Translations under genes and position numbers: made by a program | Source: Rhodoluna lacicola | GTDB lineage: Bacteria > Actinomycetota > Actinomycetes > Actinomycetales > Microbacteriaceae | Direction of reading: 5' to 3' | Assembly (NCBI RefSeq): GCF_000699505.1 | Contig: NZ_CP007490.1 | Span: 558,001-622,000 of the forward strand | Length of the DNA stretch: 64,000 nucleotides | Shown here: piece after piece, positions 53,331 to 62,458 of the stretch | Layout: each line of letters begins with the position of its first letter | Numbering within the stretch: the stretch's first letter is position 1 | Notes under the pieces: generated by a model | Seen by the model: only the letters and a program-made list of their open reading frames with translations | What the model was told of the DNA's origin: nothing | The model's database searches: none

Positions 53331-54064
53331 TTTATTGGGCTGATTAGGTTGGCAGAGTTGTTACTGACTTTGCCAACCTCAGTTCCAACTTTGTAAAACT
53401 CGGCCTCGCCGGCGACTAAATCCGAATCGTTGGCAACAGCCATTAGAAGATCTTCATCGCCCACAATGTGAGGGTCCAGCCACGCCTCAAAGGTGTCTGG
53501 CGACAGCAGCACAGGATTGCGATCATGTATGTGGGCAAGCTCCGGGGCAGTGTGCTTAGTCAGAGTTGTGGCTGATAGCAGCCATCGCTGAGGGTCTTTA
53601 GTGTCTTTGGTTGGATCAGACCACCACTCGTATAGACCGGCTAGCGCAAACATTCCGTCGGTTCCGGCCGTGATGTAAAAAGGCTGCTTAGATCCATCGG
53701 CCGCGACCTGCCATTCGTAATATCCCGATGCCGGTATCACGCAGCGGCGTCTCACAACGGAATCTTTGAAAGACGGTTTTTCCAAGATAGATTCGATGCG
53801 TCCGTTGATCAGCGGTGCGTGTTCTGTTGGGCTTTTTGCCCATCTAGGCACCAAACCCCAACGCGCCGCGTGGATTTCGCGGCTGAGCTCACCAATCGGA
53901 GAACCATCGTCTGCCTTTTCGAAAGCGCGATCCACAATTATTGCGATTGGCTGCGTTGGGGCAACGTTGTAACTGACCCCAGGCAGCTCACCGATGATTT
54001 CATCGACCTCGAAGATGGTTTGAATCTCACCCACGCTGCGGGCAACAACAAAGCGGCCGCACAT
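53327..54064 (-). CDS. yedK: SOS-response-associated peptidase YedK/HMCES
   Basis: 245-aa SRAP protein that forms a covalent DNA-protein crosslink with abasic sites in single-stranded DNA. The catalytic Cys2 follows the initiator Met in MCGRFVVAR; YNVAPTQPI, RCVIPASGYYEWQ (Glu) and AHIHDRNPVLL (His) complete the site. Full length. Starts three bases after the DedA gene stop on the same strand. No LexA box was seen upstream. Confidence 0.94.
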   Translation of the reverse strand: MCGRFVVARSVGEIQTIFEVDEIIGELPGVSYNVAPTQPIAIIVDRAFEKADDGSPIGELSREIHAARWGLVPRWAKSPTEHAPLINGRIESILEKPSFKDSVVRRRCVIPASGYYEWQVAADGSKQPFYITAGTDGMFALAGLYEWWSDPTKDTKDPQRWLLSATTLTKHTAPELAHIHDRNPVLLSPDTFEAWLDPHIVGDEDLLMAVANDSDLVAGEAEFYKVGTEVGKVSNNSANLISPIN

Positions 54065-54067
54065 GGC

Positions 54068-54739
54068 TTAGCCTTCAAGTCCGGTAAATTGTGCGGCTTT
54101 ATCGGTTTCGACCATCTTGATGGCTGCCTTCTCGAGTCTCTTTTTAGCGAAGTGAACGATGATGGCAAAGGTAAGAATTATGGCGATGAAAATTACCGCA
54201 CCAAATTTTAGATTCGCCCCAATTTGCTCATAACTGGCCTGAGCGATGTAGCCAACGCCAACATAAGCAGACGCCCATATCGCGCAGGCAGCTACTGTCC
54301 ATCGAATGAAGATCCGATACCGCATGGTTGAGGCACCTGCCACCACTGGCACCAAAGAATGAAGCACCGGCAAAAATCTTGATATTGCAACGGCAAGTCC
54401 ACCCCGGGACTCGATGAATGCGTCAGCCATCTTCCAGTTTTTTTCGCCGATTTTATTACCGAGTTTGCTGTAGCGAATTTTTTCTCCGAATAGGCGGCCA
54501 ATCCAGAAGCCGAGTGATTCGCCAATTAGCGAGCCAAGCAGCACGGCACCCAGCAAAAAGAAAAAATCAAGCAAGTTTGCAACTCCGGTAGCAGCTACCA
54601 GAACAACCGTGTCTCCCGGCATTACTAGGCCCACAAACAGCGACGTCTCCAACATGATTGCAAGGCCTGCCAGAAGATTGCGAGTAAGCGGGTCAACACT
54701 CTGCACGGTGGTTAGCAGCCAATTTAGGAGTTCATTCAC
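54068..54739 (-). CDS. DedA family membrane protein
   Basis: 223 aa with about five to six helices. The DedA/VTT signature is seen in FVGLVMPGDTVVLVAATGVANL, GESLGFWIGRLFGE and the arginine motif AISRFLPVLHSLVPVVAGASTMRYRIF. Recent work gives DedA proteins roles as polyprenyl-phosphate or lipid flippases; the exact cargo here is unknown. GTG start. Transcribed with yedK, three bases apart. Confidence 0.9.
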   Translation of the reverse strand: MNELLNWLLTTVQSVDPLTRNLLAGLAIMLETSLFVGLVMPGDTVVLVAATGVANLLDFFFLLGAVLLGSLIGESLGFWIGRLFGEKIRYSKLGNKIGEKNWKMADAFIESRGGLAVAISRFLPVLHSLVPVVAGASTMRYRIFIRWTVAACAIWASAYVGVGYIAQASYEQIGANLKFGAVIFIAIILTFAIIVHFAKKRLEKAAIKMVETDKAAQFTGLEG

Positions 54740-54792
54740 TCGTCAATCTTCGCATCGAAGAGCCCGTTCTTGACTGTGGAATTGCTAGGAGA

Positions 54793-55584
54793 TTATTTGA
54801 TGCTGGTAGAAAGCATTCTTAGCCTTTTGTTGAATGCCTCCAGGTGTCTAGGTTGGGCCACTGGACCACCAAGATTCACCCATTCTTCAACTGGTCTGAT
54901 TCCATGCAACGAACTCAGACCCCAAATCTCCAGATCCACTAGATCGGCAGGCTTTACCTTCTCTGTTCTGGTGGCCAATCCCATTTGTTCCGCGATGGCA
55001 AACACCTCCATGCGGGTGATGCTGGGAATCCAAGGCAGGTCATTTCCGGGCGCGCAAAGCACATCATCTCTAAACCAGACCAGCGCACTTAGCGCACCTT
55101 CAAGGATGTAGCCATCACTATTCAGAATTACCGCTTCATCAGCCCCATGCATCTGCGCTGCGCGCCGCATTTGCAGACCAAGGCTTAGGTCAGGTCCTTT
55201 GACGAGGGGATTGGTTCTGGGGTCCGGCTCGCTGTAGCTCCAAAGCGTCATCGAATCAATTTGATTTGGGGCTTCACGAAGCCGAAACACCAGTTGGCTT
55301 TGACCGGTGTCGGTGTTTTTTAGCAGCTCAATGCGCGGAAACCAGCGACCCTCCATTGGAATCAACTCAGTCACCGCGGCGCAAAACGAAGCATAATCTT
55401 GTTCAGCGTCTTCGGCCAGGGCCCATTGGGTAAAACGCTCATAGTGTTCGGCCAAGTGTCGAACTCGGCCATTTTCTACTAGCCAGCTATCGGCCACCGC
55501 AAGGTGACCATCCAGAAGTTCCTGAGGTGTTTTGCTGGTGAGCACCTGGCGATCGAAAACGTAAAGCTGTTCGTTATCACGCAT
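54793..55584 (-). CDS. pabC: 4-amino-4-deoxychorismate lyase-like class IV aminotransferase
   Basis: 263-aa PLP enzyme of fold type IV. The cofactor lysine is in NPLVKGPDLSLG; DEAVILNSDGYILEGALSALVWF and PWIPSITRMEVFAIAEQMG fit PabC, which splits aminodeoxychorismate to p-aminobenzoate and pyruvate. A D-amino acid or branched-chain aminotransferase is the alternative, but the divergent pabB makes PabC the better call. ATG at 55584 is preferred: GGAAGGAG lies eight bases upstream; a GTG nine bases earlier is also in frame. Confidence 0.82.
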   Translation of the reverse strand: MRDNEQLYVFDRQVLTSKTPQELLDGHLAVADSWLVENGRVRHLAEHYERFTQWALAEDAEQDYASFCAAVTELIPMEGRWFPRIELLKNTDTGQSQLVFRLREAPNQIDSMTLWSYSEPDPRTNPLVKGPDLSLGLQMRRAAQMHGADEAVILNSDGYILEGALSALVWFRDDVLCAPGNDLPWIPSITRMEVFAIAEQMGLATRTEKVKPADLVDLEIWGLSSLHGIRPVEEWVNLGGPVAQPRHLEAFNKRLRMLSTSIK

Positions 55585-55625
55585 GAATCTCACTCCTTCC
55601 TCAGGCGTTATGAACTGGTTGCCTC

Positions 55626-55637
55626 TAATCTAGATTA
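55626..55637. promoter_or_regulatory. Palindrome between pabC and pabB
   Basis: TAATCTAGATTA is a perfect 12-base palindrome in the divergent gap. It contains -10-like TAATCT and TAGATT on both strands, so it may be two promoters, an operator, or both. Confidence 0.4.
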
Positions 55638-55691
55638 AGAATCATCTTGAAAATAAATTGGCTTCTGCCCTGAGCCTGAAAGGTACGTATC

Positions 55692-56969
55692 ATGCGTCTC
55701 TTCAGTCTCAAACTCAGGGGATGGGTGCCGCCCGCAAATGCATTTCTGCAATTCTTTGCCAGCTCGCCAAACTCTTTTTGGCTTGATCGTGAATTCAACA
55801 TTCAAAGTCCGATCTCCGTAATCGGCGCTGGAGTGCCAAATGAAGAGATTTCGACATTTCCAGATCCAGAAAACCGATACGAGGACGCGGATTTACCCTT
55901 TGACTGGCGACCAGGTCTAGTTGGCTTTTTTGAATATGAGGGTCGGGCTCGGTTCTTAGATGTTGATCGCGCAATGGTTTTTGATCACGATAACCGACAC
56001 ATGTACTTAGTTGGATTGTTTGAGACCGAGGACGAATTTCAACATTGGTGCAACGCAGCCTTTCTTCGATTTGGACTAATCGGTGGGGAACTCGCGGCAT
56101 ATAGATTGCGCGCCGAAACTAAAGGCACAAGATCTCACGGGAAACTTCGGCACAGTGCTCAGCAGTATCTGTCAATGATTCAATCGGCGCAGAAGCACAT
56201 CGCCGCCGGAGACGTATATCAAATTTGCCTGACTAACCGCATTGAAATTGAAACCTCCGCTGATCCGCTTTCGACGTTCCTGGAACTTAGAAATTCAAAT
56301 CCGGCACCGTATGCTGCTTTCATTCGAATCGGTGATTCAACTTTGGTCTGCAGCTCTCCCGAGCAATTTCTGCAGGTTAGGCCATCTGGTTTGGTAAGTA
56401 CTAAACCAATTAAGGGCACGCGGCCACGATCAAGTGATCCGGAGACTGATTTGGGGTTCGCTCGTGAACTTCGCGAAAACGAAAAAGAACGTGCTGAAAA
56501 TCTAATGATTGTAGATTTGATGCGAAACGACATCGGCAGGGTGGCAATACCTGAATCCGTCAAGGTACCTAAATTATTTGAGATTGAGTCTTACGCGACT
56601 GTGCACCAGTTAGTTAGCACTGTCGAGGGTCAATTGGCTGAGGGTCAAAGCGCTCTAAGCGCATTGTTAGCGGCCTTTCCTGGAGGATCAATGACGGGGG
56701 CGCCAAAGCGTAGGGCCATGGAAATAATTGCCGATCTAGAAGGCGGTGGCCGCGGGGTTTACTCCGGGGCCGTGGGTTACTTTGGCTTCAACGGGGCTGC
56801 AGAATTTGGAATGACGATCAGGACAATCGTTTTCGAGAATGGCGGCGCTTATATCGGTGTTGGTGGGGGAATCACCAGTGATTCAGACCCGGTTGCTGAG
56901 CTAGAAGAGACGAAACTCAAGGCCCAGGCGCTTTTGAGGGTGCTAAACGCTGCTGACCCTTGGGGCTAG
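55692..56969 (+). CDS. pabB: Aminodeoxychorismate synthase component I
   Basis: 425-aa chorismate-binding enzyme that aminates chorismate. The sequence PIKGTRPR has the lysine that distinguishes PabB from anthranilate synthase TrpE (which has PIAGT); MIVDLMRNDIGRV, PGGSMTGAPKRRAME and YSGAVGYFGF are the conserved core. The amidotransferase partner pabA is not in this window and may be supplied from elsewhere. AAAGG eight bases before ATG. With pabC it makes p-aminobenzoate for folate. Confidence 0.93.
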   Translation: MRLFSLKLRGWVPPANAFLQFFASSPNSFWLDREFNIQSPISVIGAGVPNEEISTFPDPENRYEDADLPFDWRPGLVGFFEYEGRARFLDVDRAMVFDHDNRHMYLVGLFETEDEFQHWCNAAFLRFGLIGGELAAYRLRAETKGTRSHGKLRHSAQQYLSMIQSAQKHIAAGDVYQICLTNRIEIETSADPLSTFLELRNSNPAPYAAFIRIGDSTLVCSSPEQFLQVRPSGLVSTKPIKGTRPRSSDPETDLGFARELRENEKERAENLMIVDLMRNDIGRVAIPESVKVPKLFEIESYATVHQLVSTVEGQLAEGQSALSALLAAFPGGSMTGAPKRRAMEIIADLEGGGRGVYSGAVGYFGFNGAAEFGMTIRTIVFENGGAYIGVGGGITSDSDPVAELEETKLKAQALLRVLNAADPWG

Positions 56970-56992
56970 CCCTCTGCGCGGCGACTAATTGG

Positions 56993-56998
56993 TAACCT
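56993..56998 (+). promoter_or_regulatory. -10 hexamer TAACCT for leuS
   Basis: TAACCT, seven bases, then the leuS ATG; near-leaderless. Confidence 0.45.
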
Positions 56999-57005
56999 TA
57001 GAAGA

Positions 57006-59486
57006 ATGACTGACGCAACAAACGAAACCGAATACGACGTATTCGCAATACAAGACAAGTGGCTCCCTATTTGGGATGAGCTGCGCCCATTTGCGTCGGG
57101 TAATCCTCAAGACTCGCGCCCTAAAAAGTATGTGCTGGACATGTTTCCTTACCCATCGGGCGACCTACACATGGGGCACGCCGAGGCCTACGCTCTTGGG
57201 GATGTTGTGTCTAGGTACTGGGTTCAAAAGGGTTTCAACGTAATGCACCCGATTGGCTGGGACTCTTTTGGTCTACCGGCCGAAAACGCCGCTATCAAGC
57301 GTGGATTGGATCCTAAGGTTTGGACTTACGACAACATCGCTCAGCAGAAGGCTTCGATGCGTCGCTACGCGTGTTCCTTCGACTGGGACCGGGTGCTGAT
57401 TACCTCGGACCCTATTTACTATCGCTGGAACCAGTGGCTTTTCTTGGAGTTCTACAAGAAGGGTCTGGCGTACCGCAAAAACTCAAACGTTAACTGGTGT
57501 CCTAGTTGCCAAACTGTTTTGGCGAATGAACAGGTGGTTCAAGGGCTCTGTGAGCGTTGCGACAGCGTGGTCACCAAAAAGGCACTTACCCAGTGGTACT
57601 TCAAAGTAACCGACTACGCCGACCGTCTGCTTGACGATCTAGACACTCTTGAGGGCAATTGGCCGGCCAAAGTGTTGTCGATGCAGCGAAACTGGATTGG
57701 TCGTTCATACGGTGCCGACGTTCAGTTTGAAATTGAAGGTCGCGAAGAGCCGGTAACAGTTTTCACCACTCGCCCAGATACTCTCTTTGGTGCAACCTTT
57801 ATGGTGGTCGCTGCCGACAGCGCTCTTGCCGCCGAATTAGCAGCCAACACCGATGCTGAAACTCAGCGAAAGTTCGCCGAGTACCTAGAAATCGTCAAGC
57901 AATCAAACGACATTGAGCGGCTGGCAACTGACAGACCAAAAACCGGCGTGCACCTAGGTCGCTTTGCAATAAATCCGGTGAACGGCGAGCGAATTCCAAT
58001 TCTGGTTTCTGACTATGTGCTTGCTGACTACGGGCACGGTGCCATCATGGCTGTTCCAGCTCATGACCAGCGCGACTTTGACTTTGCCAAGGCATTAGAT
58101 TTGCCAATCAAGGTTGTAGTCGATACCGGGGAAGAAGATCCAAACCTATCGGGAACAGCGACCGTTGGCGAGGGCACTTTGATAAATTCGGGTCCACTGA
58201 ATGGACTTGCGAAACAAGAGGCGATTGAAACAGTCATTGCTCTTCTTGAATCGGAGGGCAAGGGAAAGAAAACTAAAAACTTCCGTTTGCGAGACTGGCT
58301 AATTTCCCGTCAGCGTTACTGGGGAACTCCAATTCCAATCGTCCACTGTGAGATGTGTGGTGAGGTACCGGTGCCGCAGGATCAGCTTCCGGTTGAATTG
58401 CCGTCGGCTGAGGGGCTTGACCTAAAACCAAAGGGAACATCTCCACTTGGCGGTGCAGAAGATTGGGTGAACGTTGCCTGCCCTAAATGTGGCATGCCGG
58501 CAAAGCGCGATACCGACACTATGGACACCTTTGTTGACTCGTCCTGGTATTTCTTGCGATTCCTTTCGCCAAACTCAACAACAGAGGCATTCCCAAAGCA
58601 GGCCGCAAAGGATTGGGCTCCGGTTGATCAATATGTTGGCGGAGTTACCCACGCAATCTTGCATTTGCTTTACGCACGCTTCTTTACCAAGGTGTTGCAC
58701 GACCTTGGCTACGTAGATTTCCAGGAGCCATTCACTCGTCTCTTGAACCAGGGCATGGTTTTGATGGGCGGCAGCGCCATGTCTAAGTCGCGCGGTAATC
58801 TTGTAGCCCTCAGCGAGCAACTTGATCAGCACGGAGTCGACGCAGTTCGCCTAACCATGTCCTTTGCCGGTCCACCGGAGGAAGACATTGACTGGGCTGA
58901 TGTTTCGCCATCGGGTTCGGCTAAGTTCTTGGCTCGCGCCTGGCGTGCGGCAAATGATGTCACCAGTGCCGTGAACACCGATGTCGCCACTGGTAATAAA
59001 GAACTTCGTAAGGCGACTCACGCTTTCCTTCGTGATTTTGGCCCACTTATTGAGGGCTTCAAATTCAACGTTGGCGTGGCAAAGATCATGGAGTTGGTAA
59101 ACGCCTTGCGCAAGGCAATTGATGGCGAGGCAGGCGGCGCGGATCCCGCTGTACGTGAGGCAGCCGAAACCGTAGCAAAGGCCCTGTCACTGTTTGCGCC
59201 TTACACAGCTGAGGACATGTGGCAAAAGCTCGGACATCAGCCTGGGGTAGCCTTGGCGCAATTGCCAGATGCTGACTTGTCACTCCTAGTTGAGAGCAGT
59301 GCTATCGCGGTAGTGCAGGTGGACGGTAAGTTGCGTGACAAGTTTGAGGTGCCGGTTGACATCACCGAGGATGCGCTCAGGGCGCTCGCCTTGGAATCCG
59401 AGGCAGTAAAACGAGCAATTGGTGAAAAAAGCATTGTAAACACCATCGTTCGAGCACCAAAGTTAGTCAACATCGCCACCAACTAA
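57006..59486 (+). CDS. leuS: Leucyl-tRNA synthetase
   Basis: 826-aa bacterial-type synthetase. HIGH appears as HMGH in [20 protein letters not shown] is degenerate as AMSKS in [13 protein letters not shown]. The editing domain [16 protein letters not shown], with the threonine-rich site, is complete, and a zinc-type CPKCG segment lies near residue 497. Length is a little under the 860-970 aa often seen. The C-terminal domain ([14 protein letters not shown]) is intact. Single-gene unit: hexamer promoter before and terminator after. Confidence 0.96.
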   Translation: MTDATNETEYDVFAIQDKWLPIWDELRPFASGNPQDSRPKKYVLDMFPYPSGDLHMGHAEAYALGDVVSRYWVQKGFNVMHPIGWDSFGLPAENAAIKRGLDPKVWTYDNIAQQKASMRRYACSFDWDRVLITSDPIYYRWNQWLFLEFYKKGLAYRKNSNVNWCPSCQTVLANEQVVQGLCERCDSVVTKKALTQWYFKVTDYADRLLDDLDTLEGNWPAKVLSMQRNWIGRSYGADVQFEIEGREEPVTVFTTRPDTLFGATFMVVAADSALAAELAANTDAETQRKFAEYLEIVKQSNDIERLATDRPKTGVHLGRFAINPVNGERIPILVSDYVLADYGHGAIMAVPAHDQRDFDFAKALDLPIKVVVDTGEEDPNLSGTATVGEGTLINSGPLNGLAKQEAIETVIALLESEGKGKKTKNFRLRDWLISRQRYWGTPIPIVHCEMCGEVPVPQDQLPVELPSAEGLDLKPKGTSPLGGAEDWVNVACPKCGMPAKRDTDTMDTFVDSSWYFLRFLSPNSTTEAFPKQAAKDWAPVDQYVGGVTHAILHLLYARFFTKVLHDLGYVDFQEPFTRLLNQGMVLMGGSAMSKSRGNLVALSEQLDQHGVDAVRLTMSFAGPPEEDIDWADVSPSGSAKFLARAWRAANDVTSAVNTDVATGNKELRKATHAFLRDFGPLIEGFKFNVGVAKIMELVNALRKAIDGEAGGADPAVREAAETVAKALSLFAPYTAEDMWQKLGHQPGVALAQLPDADLSLLVESSAIAVVQVDGKLRDKFEVPVDITEDALRALALESEAVKRAIGEKSIVNTIVRAPKLVNIATN

Positions 59487-59518
59487 CGCCAAGCGCTGTG
59501 CTGGTTTTCCACAGTTTC

Positions 59519-59558
59519 AACTAAGGTGCCCTGCAAATTTGCGGGGCAGCTTAGTTTT
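59519..59558 (+). terminator. Terminator after leuS
   Basis: AACTAAG / CTTAGTT plus inner GCCCTGCA / TGCGGGGC (one G-U) around a short AT loop, ending in TTTT. It stops five bases before the comEA start codon and its 3' arm overlaps a promoter-like hexamer. Confidence 0.8.
59552..59557 (+). promoter_or_regulatory. -10 hexamer TAGTTT for comEA inside the leuS terminator
   Basis: TAGTTT, six bases (TACCCG), then the comEA GTG. The hexamer is part of the terminator's 3' arm and T run, so one sequence may end leuS and start comEA. Confidence 0.45.
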
Positions 59559-59563
59559 ACCCG

Positions 59564-60190
59564 GTGGATTGGATTCGACTAAAAATAGCAGCGGCAATTG
59601 GCGGTGATCAGCCAATCAACAAAAAACTGGTGCTTGGAGTAGTAGCAGTTATTGCCGCGGCAACATTTCTAATAAATGCAATTACAACTGAATCCATTGA
59701 GCCAAAAGCGCTAAATGCTGAAACAAGCATTGAAGAAGTCGAGGTACGGCCGGCAAACATCTACGTTCACATAATTGGCGAAGTTGGGTCGCCGGGAATT
59801 TATCAATTAGACGCCGGTTCCCGAGTCGTTGATGCAGTTTTCGCTGCTGGTGGTTTCAGTCCCGCTGCCGATCAGGGAAGTGTGAATCTTGCACGCGAAA
59901 TCACTGACGGTGAGCAAGTAATTATTTTCAAGATTGGCGCTAACCCACAGCTGCCAGCAGGTTCTGCGGGTTTGAATTCCGCTGGCATATCTTCGAAAAC
60001 CCAAATAAGCCTTAATCGCGCAAGTCAAGCTGAACTTGAGCAGTTACCCGGAGTAGGTCCGGCTCTTGCCGGCAGAATGATTGACTGGCGAACGGCAAAC
60101 GGAGGTTTCAAGAAAAAAGAAGATCTACTAAACATCAGTGGAATTGGCGAAAAATTATTTTCCGGCATCAAGAATGATGTGACGCTTTGA
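59564..60190 (+). CDS. comEA: ComEA family DNA-binding protein
   Basis: 208-aa membrane-anchored DNA receptor for uptake of transforming DNA. One N-terminal helix near residues 23-45 (LVLGVVAVIAAATFLINAI), an SLBB domain (IYVHIIGEVGSPGIYQL, DAVFAAGGFSPAADQGSVNLA), and a C-terminal double helix-hairpin-helix (ISLNRASQAELEQLPGVGPALAGRMIDWR). GTG start. The stop overlaps a downstream mini-ORF (TTGA) and comEC follows, the usual com pair. Confidence 0.93.
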   Translation: MDWIRLKIAAAIGGDQPINKKLVLGVVAVIAAATFLINAITTESIEPKALNAETSIEEVEVRPANIYVHIIGEVGSPGIYQLDAGSRVVDAVFAAGGFSPAADQGSVNLAREITDGEQVIIFKIGANPQLPAGSAGLNSAGISSKTQISLNRASQAELEQLPGVGPALAGRMIDWRTANGGFKKKEDLLNISGIGEKLFSGIKNDVTL

Positions 60191-60261
60191 GAATCTGGCT
60201 GGCTGCCGGTGCGCTATGGCTTTCGCTGATTATTTTGATGTCGATCATGGGCAGACTATGA
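60187..60261 (+). CDS. 24-residue membrane helix mini-ORF, probable detached N terminus of ComEC
   Basis: Begins TTG overlapping the comEA stop (TTGA) and ends TGA overlapping an ATG of comEC (ATGA). It encodes WLAAGALWLSLIILMSI flanked by Arg residues: one transmembrane helix. ComEC proteins usually open with two helices before the DUF4131 region; here the first would be in this frame and the second (TLLLVLAALFAGGVSFVI) in the comEC frame. Either a real frame shift in the gene, a programmed -1 shift, or a separate coupled peptide. Confidence 0.45.
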   Translation: MRIWLAAGALWLSLIILMSIMGRL

Positions 60262-62420
60262 AGCGCACGCTGCTGCTGGTTCTCGCTGCATTATTTGCCG
60301 GAGGTGTTTCATTTGTCATTCAGCACTCAGCCTCAAGGCCCATTGAACTGCAGGCCAGCGTGCATTCCTTCCAGAAAGTAACTGCAACATTCAAGATTTT
60401 GGATCAACCAATTAGCGTTGGTCAGTTAGATGACTATTCGACGAACATAAAAATCTTGAGTGCTGATCTGCAGGGCGGTGAGGTATCGCTGGCGGCCAAT
60501 GGAAAATTAGGCGGTGATAAAACACTGTTGCAAATAACTCGTGGATCAACTTACCGTTGCCTGCTCTCGCTAAGCCCCACTCCAGAGGGGGAGCGTCCTG
60601 GATTTAGGGCACGCTGCGTGACTTCGCCAAAATTGATTGCTGAGCCCCCAGCGGCAGCGGCCATAATTCAAAACGTTCGAGCGGCTTTTATGAAAAGCCT
60701 TACCGGGCTGAACTCTGATGCGTCGGGTCTGGTGGCGGGTCTGGCTATCGGTGAAGTCTCAAGAATCAGCACTGAACTTATTCAAGATATGAAGCTAGTC
60801 GCGCTGACCCACCTAACTGCCGTATCGGGTGCCAACTGCGCAATTGTCCTGGCTATGTTTTACTTTGCTGTTCGACGACTGGGAGGCGGAAGATGGGCTC
60901 GGCTGTCGGTTGGTCTAATCGCTTTAGTGGCATACGTAATGCTGGTTGGTGCACAACCCAGCGTGCTTAGAGCGGCAGTAATGTCTGGTGCGGTTTTAGT
61001 TGGAATTTCAATAGGCCGAAAGTCATCGGCGCTAAGCGCATTGGCGCTTTCCGTTTTGGTCCTTTTGATTGCAGACCCATGGTTGGCTCTGGATTTTGGG
61101 TTTGCGTTGTCTGTGCTGGCAACCTCAGGATTGCTGGTGCTGACCCAACCGCTAACCCAGAAACTTGAAAGTAGATTTCCCAAGTGGCTGGCAATCACGC
61201 TCAGCGTTTCTATTGCGGCTCAGGTCTTTTGTCTACCCGTTTTGTTGCAGTTGCAATCAGGTCTGGCTACCTATGCACTGCCAGCGAATATCTTGGCTGA
61301 GCCATTGGTGGCTCCGATTACAGTATTGGGAATCCTTGCCTGTGCGGTGGCCTGGTTCTTTCCGCAGCTTGCATCGCTGCTTACTTGGTTTGCATCCATC
61401 GCGGCCTGGTTGATTGTTGAGATTGCTCACTACCTTGCCGATTTAAAGAATTCAACCTTGGCTTGGCCAACCGGCCTCGCAGGAGCGTTGGCTGCGACAT
61501 GCGTGATTCTTGGTTTCGTTCTATGGCTCAAGGCAGAACCGACAAACCTACGCAATCTTGGTATTTCAGTTTTATCAATTATTTTTGCAGCGAGTTTAGG
61601 CTCTGTGGGCTTCAAATTGGTGCGCAGTGCACAGTGGCCCATGGTCGATTGGTCAGTTGTGAGTTGCGATGTTGGTCAGGGTGATTCCACCGTGGTCCGC
61701 TCGAGCGGCATGGTTGCGCTCATTGACGTTGGTCGCGAAGACCGCAAGATCGATCGGTGTCTGCTCGATCTTGGAGTCAATCGAATCGACCTGCTGGTCC
61801 TAACCCATTTTGACATGGATCACATCGGTGGACTGCGTGGAGCATTGAGAGGACGCGAGGTCGGGGTCGCCTTGGTTAGCCCATTTAAGGACGAACGTTG
61901 GGGAGCAACGGATACTTTCGAATTACTTGGCCGAGCAAAGGTTAGTGTTCTTCCGGTAGAACGCGGAATGTCTGGCAGCCTTGGAACAATATCCTGGCAA
62001 GTGCTTGGACCGAATCGAAATGCTGCTGAGGCAGAAGACTCCAACGATGCAAGCGTGGTGATGCTGTGGAAGGCCCTGGAATTTAATCTCTTGACCATGG
62101 CTGATGTTGGCGAGAAAGGGCAGATGCGTTTAGCCCGCGATAAAGCCTGGTGGGGCGATCCAGATTTAGACGCCGTACCGCTCATTCTTAAGGTTTCTCA
62201 CCATGGTTCGGCTGATCAGTTCGGCGAATTAATCGAAGAGATAGACCCAGACCTAAGCCTGATTTCGGCGGGGAAAAACAACAGTTATGGTCACCCCACC
62301 CAGCGCACCCTTACCTTGCTGCAGTCCACTGGTTCGGCGATTTACCGCACTGATCAAATCGGCGCTATTGCGGTGGCCACAGACGGAGGAACACTGAAAG
62401 TGGCTAACGCGCCCGGCTAG
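60258..62420 (+). CDS. comEC: ComEC/Rec2 family DNA-uptake channel
   Basis: 720-aa membrane protein that passes single-stranded DNA into the cell. An N-terminal helix and DUF4131-like extracytoplasmic domain (about residues 20-140) lead to the Competence domain with some ten helices (LTHLTAVSGANCAIVLAMFY), then a C-terminal metallo-beta-lactamase domain: DVGQGDSTVV, LTHFDMDHIGGL (metal-binding HxxxDH) and LKVSHHGSADQ. I use ATG at 60258, coupled to the mini-ORF stop; an earlier in-frame ATG at 60216 would add 14 non-hydrophobic residues. Otherwise complete, so DNA uptake may be functional. Confidence 0.9.
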   Translation: MKRTLLLVLAALFAGGVSFVIQHSASRPIELQASVHSFQKVTATFKILDQPISVGQLDDYSTNIKILSADLQGGEVSLAANGKLGGDKTLLQITRGSTYRCLLSLSPTPEGERPGFRARCVTSPKLIAEPPAAAAIIQNVRAAFMKSLTGLNSDASGLVAGLAIGEVSRISTELIQDMKLVALTHLTAVSGANCAIVLAMFYFAVRRLGGGRWARLSVGLIALVAYVMLVGAQPSVLRAAVMSGAVLVGISIGRKSSALSALALSVLVLLIADPWLALDFGFALSVLATSGLLVLTQPLTQKLESRFPKWLAITLSVSIAAQVFCLPVLLQLQSGLATYALPANILAEPLVAPITVLGILACAVAWFFPQLASLLTWFASIAAWLIVEIAHYLADLKNSTLAWPTGLAGALAATCVILGFVLWLKAEPTNLRNLGISVLSIIFAASLGSVGFKLVRSAQWPMVDWSVVSCDVGQGDSTVVRSSGMVALIDVGREDRKIDRCLLDLGVNRIDLLVLTHFDMDHIGGLRGALRGREVGVALVSPFKDERWGATDTFELLGRAKVSVLPVERGMSGSLGTISWQVLGPNRNAAEAEDSNDASVVMLWKALEFNLLTMADVGEKGQMRLARDKAWWGDPDLDAVPLILKVSHHGSADQFGELIEEIDPDLSLISAGKNNSYGHPTQRTLTLLQSTGSAIYRTDQIGAIAVATDGGTLKVANAPG

Positions 62421-62446
62421 CAGGTTGGGTTAGCGCTGGTCGCGGT

Positions 62447-62452
62447 TAGGCT
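62447..62452 (+). promoter_or_regulatory. -10 hexamer TAGGCT for holA
   Basis: TAGGCT, six bases (TATCGG), then the holA GTG: leaderless arrangement. Confidence 0.5.
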
Positions 62453-62458
62453 TATCGG

